From Komarekiella atlantica HA4396-MV6 (GTDB lineage Bacteria; Cyanobacteriota; Cyanobacteriia; Cyanobacteriales; Nostocaceae), in the NCBI GenBank assembly GCA_019359395.1, contig JAHHHK010000012.1, positions 124,001-188,000 of the forward strand: a stretch of 64,000 nt of DNA, in the 5' to 3' direction. The translations under genes and the position numbers were made by a program. Below are positions 57,560 through 64,000 of the stretch, piece after piece (the stretch's first letter is position 1; each line of letters begins with the position of its first letter). The notes beneath the pieces were generated by a model. That model saw only the letters and a list, made by a program, of their open reading frames with translations. It did no database searches and was not told where the DNA came from.

Positions 57560-58690
57560 ATGAACATTCATATTTACTTACCCCAATTTCCAGCATTTGG
57601 AGACAAAATTACCGATGGAATGACAAAGTCTATACATGGCTTGTCTTCAGGGCTTGCATCTCATGGAGTTCAAGTTACAATATTGTGCGAAGGTAAAGAA
57701 GACAGTTTTTTTCAATCAAATACTGGTTATGCAATTAAGTGTTTTGCCCACAAAAATAAATCACACAAATTTGAAATTCCATCTGGTTTAAAGCAGTATA
57801 TTGCTCAGGAAATAAAGAACTCTATTATAATTATTAATGGAATATTTTATTTAAAAAGTTATCTTTTATCACGTTTATGTAAAAAAAATGCTATTCCATA
57901 CATAATTGCACCTCATGATCCTTATCATCCATCTATTTTTAATAAAAATGCCCATCTTAAATGGTCTTATTGGTATCTCATAGAAAAACGTCTATTGCAG
58001 CAAGCAAATGCTATTCAAGTTTTAGATATTCGCCATGCTAAATGGTTGGAACGTTTAAATGTTCATACCCTAGCTATAGAAACGCCTAATGGCTTCTCAC
58101 CTGATGATGTACATTCTGAATCTTCACTTAGTTGGACAGAGGTAGGAATTCCTAAACTTTTATTTTTAGGGCGTATCGATGCCCATAATAAAGGTTTGGA
58201 TATTTTAATTGATGCATTTAAGGAAGTACTAGAAACGATAGATGCTAAACTTTTTATTCAAGGGCCTGATTGGGGAGATAAAAATAAATTACAAAAGAGA
58301 GCTACTCAGCTTTCTATATTAGAAAAAGTTTCTTTTGTTGAGCCAAACTATAATCAATCTTCTTCATCAATAATCGCTGAATACGACATTTTCTGTCTAG
58401 CCTCCCGTTTTGAAGGATTTAGCTTAGCCGCTCTAGAAGCAATGCTAGCAGGTCGAGTATTGTTAGTTTCAGAAGTTGCTGGCATTGCAAATTATGTTCA
58501 GGCAAGTGGTTGTGGGGTTGTGGTCAAGCCAGATGTATTATCAATCAAAGAAGGATTAGTAAAATTATTGAAGTCTCGTCCAAATTGGCAAGAGATGGGA
58601 TTGCGTGGACGGCGTTATGCACTTGAACATCTGCAATGGAATCAAATAGCAGGTAATGCTTTAGAAGATTATAAAACGCTTATTAAATAG
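57560..58690 (+). CDS. Glycosyltransferase family 4
   Basis: The start is the ATG at 57560 (376 residues), with AGGAAGG just before it; an in-frame GTG at 57548 is part of that signal region. It has the GT-B fold, with LLFLGRIDAHNKGLDILIDAF opening the second Rossmann domain and the EGFSLAALEAMLAGRVLLVS EX7E motif. It probably builds an exopolysaccharide or O-antigen. First gene of the HIP1-free polysaccharide group. Confidence 0.87.
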   Translation: MNIHIYLPQFPAFGDKITDGMTKSIHGLSSGLASHGVQVTILCEGKEDSFFQSNTGYAIKCFAHKNKSHKFEIPSGLKQYIAQEIKNSIIIINGIFYLKSYLLSRLCKKNAIPYIIAPHDPYHPSIFNKNAHLKWSYWYLIEKRLLQQANAIQVLDIRHAKWLERLNVHTLAIETPNGFSPDDVHSESSLSWTEVGIPKLLFLGRIDAHNKGLDILIDAFKEVLETIDAKLFIQGPDWGDKNKLQKRATQLSILEKVSFVEPNYNQSSSSIIAEYDIFCLASRFEGFSLAALEAMLAGRVLLVSEVAGIANYVQASGCGVVVKPDVLSIKEGLVKLLKSRPNWQEMGLRGRRYALEHLQWNQIAGNALEDYKTLIK

Positions 58691-58731
58691 AATTTAAATT
58701 TGTTTGAGTTAAAAATAATAAAAGTCACCTA

Positions 58732-59454
58732 ATGAACAACTTTTTAATTGCCCTTTTAGTAGCTTTACTCCCATCTAAACTAAAAATATTAGTTTTAAAA
58801 ATAATGGGTCATGAAATTGGTAAAAACGTTTATATTGGTCTATCAATCTTAAACATTAAAAAAATTACTCTAAAAGATAATGTAAAAATCCAAAGCTTTA
58901 ACTATTTTAAAAACCTCTCCCATCTAACTATGATGGAAAAATCTGCTATTTCTGGATGGGGCAATTGGTTTACTGCATCCAAACTAAACTATCAAGATAA
59001 CGAAGGCTTTGGATGTCTGAAAATCGGTGAGAGTAGTAGCATAACAGGTAGACACTATTTTGATGTTCCAGGACAAATAATTATAGGTAAAGCTACTTTA
59101 ATAGGTGGTTATAATTCAACTTTTTATACACATACCATCACCGCAGATATTGATGTTACTAACATTAATAAGCCAATTATTATTGGTGATAGGTGTTATA
59201 TTGGCAGTCATTGTATGTTCTTACCAGGTACAGCCATAGGCTCATTTACATTTGTAGGTGCTGGTTCTGTTGTTACAAAGAATTTTATTGATAAGAATTA
59301 TATTTTATTAGCAGGAAATCCAGCTATGGTTAAAAAAGTTTATCCTAAAGAATCTAAATTTTTCTTAGATTACTTTAAAAAATATGGATTTAAGTTAGCT
59401 GATTCTGATGATTATAACGATGCAAAAAAAGCTGAAATTGAAACCATAACATAA
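58732..59454 (+). CDS. Hexapeptide-repeat (left-handed beta helix) acyltransferase
   Basis: The 240-residue protein has an N-terminal hydrophobic segment (FLIALLVALLPSKLKILVL), then irregular hexapeptide turns (IGKNVYIGLSI, IIIGKATLIGG, IIIGDRCYIGSHCMFLPG, IGSFTFVGAGSVVTKN) ending LLAGNPAMVKKVY. It resembles WbbJ/NeuD-type sugar O-acetyltransferases that decorate polysaccharide. It lies 41 bases after the GT4 gene. Confidence 0.8.
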   Translation: MNNFLIALLVALLPSKLKILVLKIMGHEIGKNVYIGLSILNIKKITLKDNVKIQSFNYFKNLSHLTMMEKSAISGWGNWFTASKLNYQDNEGFGCLKIGESSSITGRHYFDVPGQIIIGKATLIGGYNSTFYTHTITADIDVTNINKPIIIGDRCYIGSHCMFLPGTAIGSFTFVGAGSVVTKNFIDKNYILLAGNPAMVKKVYPKESKFFLDYFKKYGFKLADSDDYNDAKKAEIETIT

Positions 59455-59628
59455 AAAAAATTAGAGTTTGATCGACAGTTTGTCTTGATTCTACAATCCC
59501 AGCAGTAGATGATATTTCAAAATGTGAATAATCAAAAAATAGCTAATACAGGTATGCTTGCAATCCATAAGGGACTGTAGAGGGCTATCTTTTTCAAGTT
59601 GTGCAATGTACTAGGATGAGAATGCAAA

Positions 59629-60498
59629 ATGAATGAACCAATAATACATTCTACGCCTACTGTATCAGTAATGATGCTTGCTTATAATGTCAAGAAATAT
59701 ATTAATGATGCCATTGATAGCGTACTCAATCAGACTTTTTCGGATTGGGAACTCATCATTATAGATGATGGTAGTACTGATGGAACTACCGAATTAATCG
59801 CTAAATATGCGGCAAAAGATTCACGAATTAGAGTCTATTATCAAGAACATGGTGGTCGGGGTAAAGCACGTAATAAGTGCTTAGAATATTCACGCGGTAA
59901 ATATATTGCTGTATGTGACAGTGATGATATTTCTTATCCTGAACGTTTTGAGAGGCAAGTTAATTTTTTAGATAACAATTTGGATATTGGCGCTGTCGGC
60001 TCTCAATCATGCTCTTTTTGTGAAGAAGCCATTTTTGATCCAGCTAAAATTATCCATTGGCCTACCAATCCAAATAAAGTGTATCAAGGCTTTAAACAAG
60101 GCAAAATGAAAATAGCAAATTGTGCTGCTATGATCAGGAGGTCTCTATTTAAAGAATACGGTGGTTACTGTGAAGAATTACATCGAGCGCAAGACTATGA
60201 GTTTTTCAGCAGAATAACTCAAAAAGGTATTGGTCTGACAAATTTACCAGAGGTGCTAGTTTTTTACAGACAATCAAACTTTATTCAGAATTTTCAGTAC
60301 TTTAAAGAAAACGCAATATATACCGATTATGCTAATTATCGGTTATCTGGAGGTACTAAAAGTTTTAACGAGTTTAACCGTCGAGTAATTAGTAAATTAC
60401 GTCAAAACTATCTAATATTGAATTATTGGCGATTTTTGATAATTATGAAGGTTAAAAAACTTAAGCTTTACCGTGACCTTTATGCAAATATGAGTTAA
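59629..60498 (+). CDS. Glycosyltransferase family 2
   Basis: The 289-residue protein has the GT-A start VSVMMLAYNVKKYINDAIDSVL, IIIDDGSTDGT and the DxD-type motif VCDSDD, with HRAQDYEFFSRI as the acceptor-side motif. No transmembrane segments, so a cytoplasmic enzyme. It is 174 bases after the acyltransferase gene and ends just before the convergent anmK gene. Confidence 0.88.
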   Translation: MNEPIIHSTPTVSVMMLAYNVKKYINDAIDSVLNQTFSDWELIIIDDGSTDGTTELIAKYAAKDSRIRVYYQEHGGRGKARNKCLEYSRGKYIAVCDSDDISYPERFERQVNFLDNNLDIGAVGSQSCSFCEEAIFDPAKIIHWPTNPNKVYQGFKQGKMKIANCAAMIRRSLFKEYGGYCEELHRAQDYEFFSRITQKGIGLTNLPEVLVFYRQSNFIQNFQYFKENAIYTDYANYRLSGGTKSFNEFNRRVISKLRQNYLILNYWRFLIIMKVKKLKLYRDLYANMS

Positions 60499-60518
60499 AA
60501 CCAGTTCAATATTCAATA

Positions 60519-61715
60519 TTAAGCTTGGTGAATTTCTCCTAGTAGTACTTCTTGAGATGCACCAGTGGCAGTAGGTAAGTTACCAGGAATGCCTAAACTT
60601 CGCCAGTAGGCTAAAACAGCGAAAGCGATCGCTTCTTTAAAATCTGCATTCAAACCGACTTCATCTGTAGTCAAAACTGGTACTGATGGCAACAATAACT
60701 GTAATCTTTGTTTTAAATAAAGATTGCGACTACCACCACCACATAATAGTACTCGCTGTGGCATCTGTAGTAAAAAACTTTGGTAACTGTGAGCAATTGA
60801 AGCAGCTGTGAGTTCCGTAAGAGTTGCCAGCATGTCGGCGGAACTAAGTTGATATGCTTCGGCTTCTTGTAAACATTGATGCAGGTATGCCACGCCAAAT
60901 AACTCACGACCAGTAGATTTGGGCGGCGGGAGATGAAAGTAATCTTGGCTGAGCCATTGTTCTACCAATTGATAGCAGGGAGTGCCACTAGCCGCCCAAT
61001 CACCGTTTTCATCGTAGGTTTTAGCACCAGCGCTTAAATGCTCTACAGCCAAATCTAAAAGGCTATTTCCTGGGCCAGTATCCCAGGCGCGAATTTTTTC
61101 CAGCCAGTCACCCTGTTGTCGAGGGGGAATATACGCAACATTACCAATACCACCAATATTTTGAATACAACGCCCCTCCTCAAAATGGCTGAGTAAAAAA
61201 GCATCTACTCTTGGTACAAGAGGCGCACCGTGACCACCAATGGCGATATCAGCAGCACGAAAATTACTGACAGTAGTAACACCCGTCAAATTAGCAATCA
61301 ATTCACCACGCCCTAATTGCAAGCTGTAACCCAAGGATTTAGAACTAGGAAAAACCTTGCCCAGTCCCCAGTCTCCAGGTGGGCGATGATAAACAGTTTG
61401 ACCATGAGAGCCAATTAGAGTAGCTGGCTGGTGATCAATTTGGATATTTTGGGCAGCTTGAGCAAAGGTAAAAGCGATCGCATCATCTATTTGAGCCAAT
61501 TCTGCCATTGAAATGGCTTCCCCAGCACAAACTGCTAAGATTTTGGTTCTCAGTTCGGCGGGATAAGGATATGTAGCCCCAGCTACCAACTCAATTTTTA
61601 AATCAAAATCCGTACCGGAAATATCTACTAAAGCAGCGTCTATACCATCTACAGATGTGCCACTAATTAAACCGATAACGCGAGTTGGAACAGCAGCTTG
61701 TAGAGTCGGTTGCAT
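60519..61715 (-). CDS. anmK: Anhydro-N-acetylmuramic acid kinase
   Basis: The 398-residue protein has the AnmK start [18 protein letters not shown], the [13 protein letters not shown] motif and the [11 protein letters not shown] phosphate-binding segment, with CGGGSRN near the C-terminus. It phosphorylates and hydrolyses anhydroMurNAc recovered from cell-wall turnover to MurNAc-6-phosphate. Complete. Confidence 0.94.
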   Translation of the reverse strand: MQPTLQAAVPTRVIGLISGTSVDGIDAALVDISGTDFDLKIELVAGATYPYPAELRTKILAVCAGEAISMAELAQIDDAIAFTFAQAAQNIQIDHQPATLIGSHGQTVYHRPPGDWGLGKVFPSSKSLGYSLQLGRGELIANLTGVTTVSNFRAADIAIGGHGAPLVPRVDAFLLSHFEEGRCIQNIGGIGNVAYIPPRQQGDWLEKIRAWDTGPGNSLLDLAVEHLSAGAKTYDENGDWAASGTPCYQLVEQWLSQDYFHLPPPKSTGRELFGVAYLHQCLQEAEAYQLSSADMLATLTELTAASIAHSYQSFLLQMPQRVLLCGGGSRNLYLKQRLQLLLPSVPVLTTDEVGLNADFKEAIAFAVLAYWRSLGIPGNLPTATGASQEVLLGEIHQA

Positions 61716-61752
61716 AGATATACATTCTGGTGTTGATTGTCAGGGATAGTTT

Positions 61753-61786
61753 AACAGTAAACAGTAAACAGTAAACAGTTAACTGT
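61753..61786 (+). repeat. Heptameric tandem repeat AACAGTA
   Basis: Four tandem AACAGTA-type units (61753-61780) run into the palindrome ACAGTTAACTGT (61775-61786). Non-coding, between kdpD and anmK. Confidence 0.75.
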
Positions 61787-61822
61787 CAAGCGTCAGGTTA
61801 GTCTTGCAATGGTGAGCGTTCA

Positions 61823-62983
61823 TTACTTTGATGAGGATATTTTTTCGGTGGCGATGATATGCAAATCGATGTTTTTGAGTAAGCGCACCAATTTTTGAGT
61901 TAAAGACCCTTTGAGGAACATTTGCCAGTGAGATCGCTGACTTTCTCCAATCACAATCTGGGTGATCCGATATTTCTCGGCGACTTTGGCGATCGCGTTG
62001 GCTATATTATTGCTGGTAACACGAATAAAAGTACCTTCAAATTCTTGACATAGCTTCTCACAAGTGTGGATGTGTAGGCTTTCCTCCTTAGTGAGGAAGC
62101 GCTCTGGATCGGCGACAAACAAAGTATAAAGTGGGGCATTCATATAGTTAGCCAGCCTTGCACCCCGGCGTAATAGTTGCACTGAGTTGGGATAGGTAGA
62201 TACGCACACCAAAACCCGCTCGTGAATATTACAGAATTGTCCGTTGGGGGTAGTGGCGATCGCGTTTTCTTCTACATTGTCTGCAACTTCCCGCAAAGCC
62301 AACTCCCGCAAAGCAATCAGGTTACGGCGTTGGAAAAAGTTATCGAGGGATTGTTGAATTTTTTGCGGTGCGTAAATTTTGCCTTCTAGTAATCGTTCTT
62401 GCAGTGTTTCGGGTGTCACATCAACTACCACCACTTCATCTGCTTCATCCAGGATGCGGTCTGGAACTCGCTCACGTACTACTACGCTAGTAATTCTTGC
62501 TACTAAATCATTGAGACTTTCTAGATGCTGAATATTCATTGTGGAGTAGACATCAATGCCTGCTGCCAAAACTACTTCTACATCTTGGTAGCGTTTTTCT
62601 CGCTGGGAACCAGGGACATTGGTATGAGCGAGTTCATCAATTAAGACTAATTGGGGCGATCGCTCTATAATTGCATCTGTATCCATATCCGTCAGCATCA
62701 ACTCACCGCGAGGAAATTGCTTGCGGGGTACAATCTCTAATCCTTCTGCCTTTTGTGCTGTCTCTTTGCGTCCGTGGGTTTCCAAAAGCCCAATCACGAC
62801 ATCAATTCCTTCCTGTTTGAGTGCGTGTCCTTCTTCTAGCATCCGGTAGGTTTTGCCTACCCCAGGAGCCATACCGATAAATATTTTGTGTTTGCCTCGT
62901 CGCGATCGCGCCGGATAAAGAGAATAACTTGCAGATGTTGAAGATGCAGTGCTAGCCGAACCAGTATTAGTATGATTTAACAT
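61823..62983 (-). CDS. kdpD: Short KdpD (N-terminal sensory domain plus USP domain, no kinase)
   Basis: The start is taken as the ATG at 62983 (386 residues; 63016 is an alternative). It has the KdpD nucleotide-binding domain with Walker A GMAPGVGKT (37-45), LETHGRKET, LIDELAHTNVPG and YSTMNIQHLESLND, then a universal-stress-protein-like domain (VLVCVSTYPNSVQLLRRGA). The membrane helices and histidine kinase of enteric KdpD are absent, as known for short Anabaena KdpD proteins. An opposite-strand gene separates it from kdpC. Confidence 0.9.
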   Translation of the reverse strand: MLNHTNTGSASTASSTSASYSLYPARSRRGKHKIFIGMAPGVGKTYRMLEEGHALKQEGIDVVIGLLETHGRKETAQKAEGLEIVPRKQFPRGELMLTDMDTDAIIERSPQLVLIDELAHTNVPGSQREKRYQDVEVVLAAGIDVYSTMNIQHLESLNDLVARITSVVVRERVPDRILDEADEVVVVDVTPETLQERLLEGKIYAPQKIQQSLDNFFQRRNLIALRELALREVADNVEENAIATTPNGQFCNIHERVLVCVSTYPNSVQLLRRGARLANYMNAPLYTLFVADPERFLTKEESLHIHTCEKLCQEFEGTFIRVTSNNIANAIAKVAEKYRITQIVIGESQRSHWQMFLKGSLTQKLVRLLKNIDLHIIATEKISSSK

Positions 62984-63146
62984 CTTACTTTTGCTCAGTA
63001 TATGCAATGAAAGCATTGCTAACTATATTAAATTGTCCTGAATAAGGTTATAAATTGGCTATAATTTTGAATACCACAATTTCCTGTAATCATGCTGAGA
63101 ATAAGCTAAATTTTTTTAATTAAGTCTATGTTTTTGTAGAGGTTTT

Positions 63147-63863
63147 ATGAGTTTGATTCTTCCCAAACGCACCCTATCCCGTCGTCATTTACTGCAAATA
63201 TCTGGAATTTCGGGGTTAGGCTTGTTTCTAGGTGGATGTGGGACAAATTTGTTTTCAGATAATGTCAGGCAAATATCTGAGCCACTAAACCAAAGTCTGG
63301 AAGCGCTCCTACAAACTCAAAAGCCCATACCTGAATTTTCTCTAGATGCCATTGAGCCAGATAAATTACTGGTTAATACGTTTGACTTCACTCCGCAAAT
63401 TGACCCAGCGCAGTTTTACCTGACAATTGATGGTGAGGTAAATAATTCAATGCAATTGAGTATGGCAGACATTCAAAAACTTCCCTTGACTTCAATGGTA
63501 ATTCGTCATGTCTGTGTTGAAGGCTGGGCTGCGATCGTTCAATGGGGAGGTGTGCGATTACGAGACTTAGTGGCACTAGTACAGCCTAAGTCAAGTGTCC
63601 GCTATGTATACTTCAAATCTGCCGATGGCTACTATGAAAGCTGGGATATTGCCTCTGCTGTACATCCTCAAACTCTCATGGCTTATCAAAAAAATGGGCA
63701 GCCGTTATCAGCTGATAATGGTGCGCCTATACGCTTAGCATCGCCAATCAAATTGGGCTACAAGCTAAGTAAGTGGGTAACTCAGATTACATTCACTAGC
63801 ATTTTATTGCCTACTAAAGGCTACTGGGAGGATCAGGGGTATGAATGGTTTGCAGGGCTGTAG
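63147..63863 (+). CDS. Tat-exported molybdopterin-dependent oxidoreductase (sulfite-oxidase/YedY-like)
   Basis: The 238-residue protein has a twin-arginine signal (TLSRRHLLQISG, R12-R13) followed by a lipobox-like LGGC (C31). The sulfite-oxidase-type molybdopterin domain follows, with the Mo-ligand Cys in RHVCVEGW (C123) and the closing TKGYWEDQGYEWFAGL. It is a periplasmic or lipid-anchored Moco enzyme; the substrate is unknown. It is encoded opposite to kdp genes on both sides. Confidence 0.87.
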   Translation: MSLILPKRTLSRRHLLQISGISGLGLFLGGCGTNLFSDNVRQISEPLNQSLEALLQTQKPIPEFSLDAIEPDKLLVNTFDFTPQIDPAQFYLTIDGEVNNSMQLSMADIQKLPLTSMVIRHVCVEGWAAIVQWGGVRLRDLVALVQPKSSVRYVYFKSADGYYESWDIASAVHPQTLMAYQKNGQPLSADNGAPIRLASPIKLGYKLSKWVTQITFTSILLPTKGYWEDQGYEWFAGL

Positions 63864-63877
63864 AAACGTTGCATTCC

Positions 63878-63908
63878 TGTAGAGACGTTGCATTGCAACG
63901 TCTCTACA
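63878..63908 (+). repeat. 31-bp perfect palindrome after oxidoreductase gene
   Basis: A 15-bp arm TGTAGAGACGTTGCA, a single T, then the exact reverse complement. It belongs to the same GAGACG...CGTCTC-type dispersed family and is followed by a T-rich stretch. It lies between the convergent oxidoreductase and kdpC and could terminate both. Confidence 0.85.
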
Positions 63909-63927
63909 ATTTATTTCTATTCACATT

Positions 63928-64000
63928 TTATTGATTCTGTTTACTATTAATTTCTTGTAGATCAAGCGCATAATTCAAGCGAAGAACATTGACTCCTGGC
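63928..64000 (-). CDS. kdpC: KdpC C-terminus (partial, runs off window)
   Basis: Reading from the edge on the minus strand gives PGVNVLRLNYALDLQEINSK then NQ and a TAA at 63928-63930. This matches the VNVLxLNxALD end of the potassium-transport ATPase C chain. It implies that the rest of the kdp operon lies beyond the edge. Confidence 0.8.
   Translation of the reverse strand, partial: PGVNVLRLNYALDLQEINSKQNQ

Overview
The window reads as chromosomal DNA of a filamentous heterocyst-type cyanobacterium (Nostocales, close to Nostoc/Anabaena). This rests on photosynthesis genes (psaE, psb28, ndhO, hemA, the dual fructose/sedoheptulose bisphosphatase, a PAP/fibrillin protein, a Ycf66-family protein), on cyanobacterial families of unknown function (DUF1830, DUF4079, DUF6761, DUF3134), on many copies of the HIP1 octamer GCGATCGC, and on spacers full of heptameric tandem repeats and small palindromes typical of Nostoc. 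No rRNA, tRNA, CRISPR array, intact insertion sequence or prophage was seen.

Layout. 1-3.5 kb: a pentapeptide-repeat protein (cut by the window edge), a DICT sensor with a degenerate HD-GYP-like half, and a radical SAM enzyme, all on the minus strand. 4-8.5 kb: small membrane proteins, an orphan ABC ATPase, an OmpR-type regulator and DUF6761. 9-16 kb: a monothiol glutaredoxin/BolA pair, a subtilisin-like protease with a P domain, an acyltransferase, tadA, grxC and a DUF981 membrane protein. 16-26 kb: glpX, a repeat mosaic, hemA, two tandem ArsR-DUF2087 regulators, a NatC/NatA-like amino-acid transporter pair, a 21-bp minisatellite, a toxin-antitoxin pair and pgi. 26-34 kb is the accessory part: an ACT/ketopantoate-reductase-like pair, a frameshifted aspartic protease, a three-gene cassette (winged-helix protein, large P-loop ATPase, DUF1802-PD-(D/E)xK nuclease fusion), a lipoprotein and an acidic repeat protein. 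34-46 kb: housekeeping and photosynthesis genes (mdh, ndhO, mutM, psaE, mraY, moaB, psb28, dtd, a CobW-type GTPase, cysS) with a decayed vapBC locus and a second gene remnant between them. 45-56 kb: tldD/tldE, a Ycf66-family gene, coaD overlapping a coiled-coil gene, lgt, cobM, an MIF-like protein, an H-NOX/HNOBA histidine kinase pair and rlmN. 56-60.5 kb: an AT-rich, HIP1-free surface-polysaccharide group (GT4, hexapeptide acyltransferase, GT2) behind a candidate NtcA site. 60.5-64 kb: anmK, a short KdpD, a Tat-exported molybdopterin oxidoreductase on the opposite strand, and the last codons of kdpC at the edge.

The best candidates for new biology are the wHTH/ATPase/DUF1802-nuclease cassette (28.4-32.5 kb), which looks like an uncharacterised DNA-targeting or defence system; the kdpC/kdpD locus split by an opposite-strand sulfite-oxidase-like gene; the H-NOX/HNOBA kinase operon; and a composite repeat present as inverted copies around 46.6 and 51.2 kb. 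Functions come from sequence recognition alone; no database search was possible.
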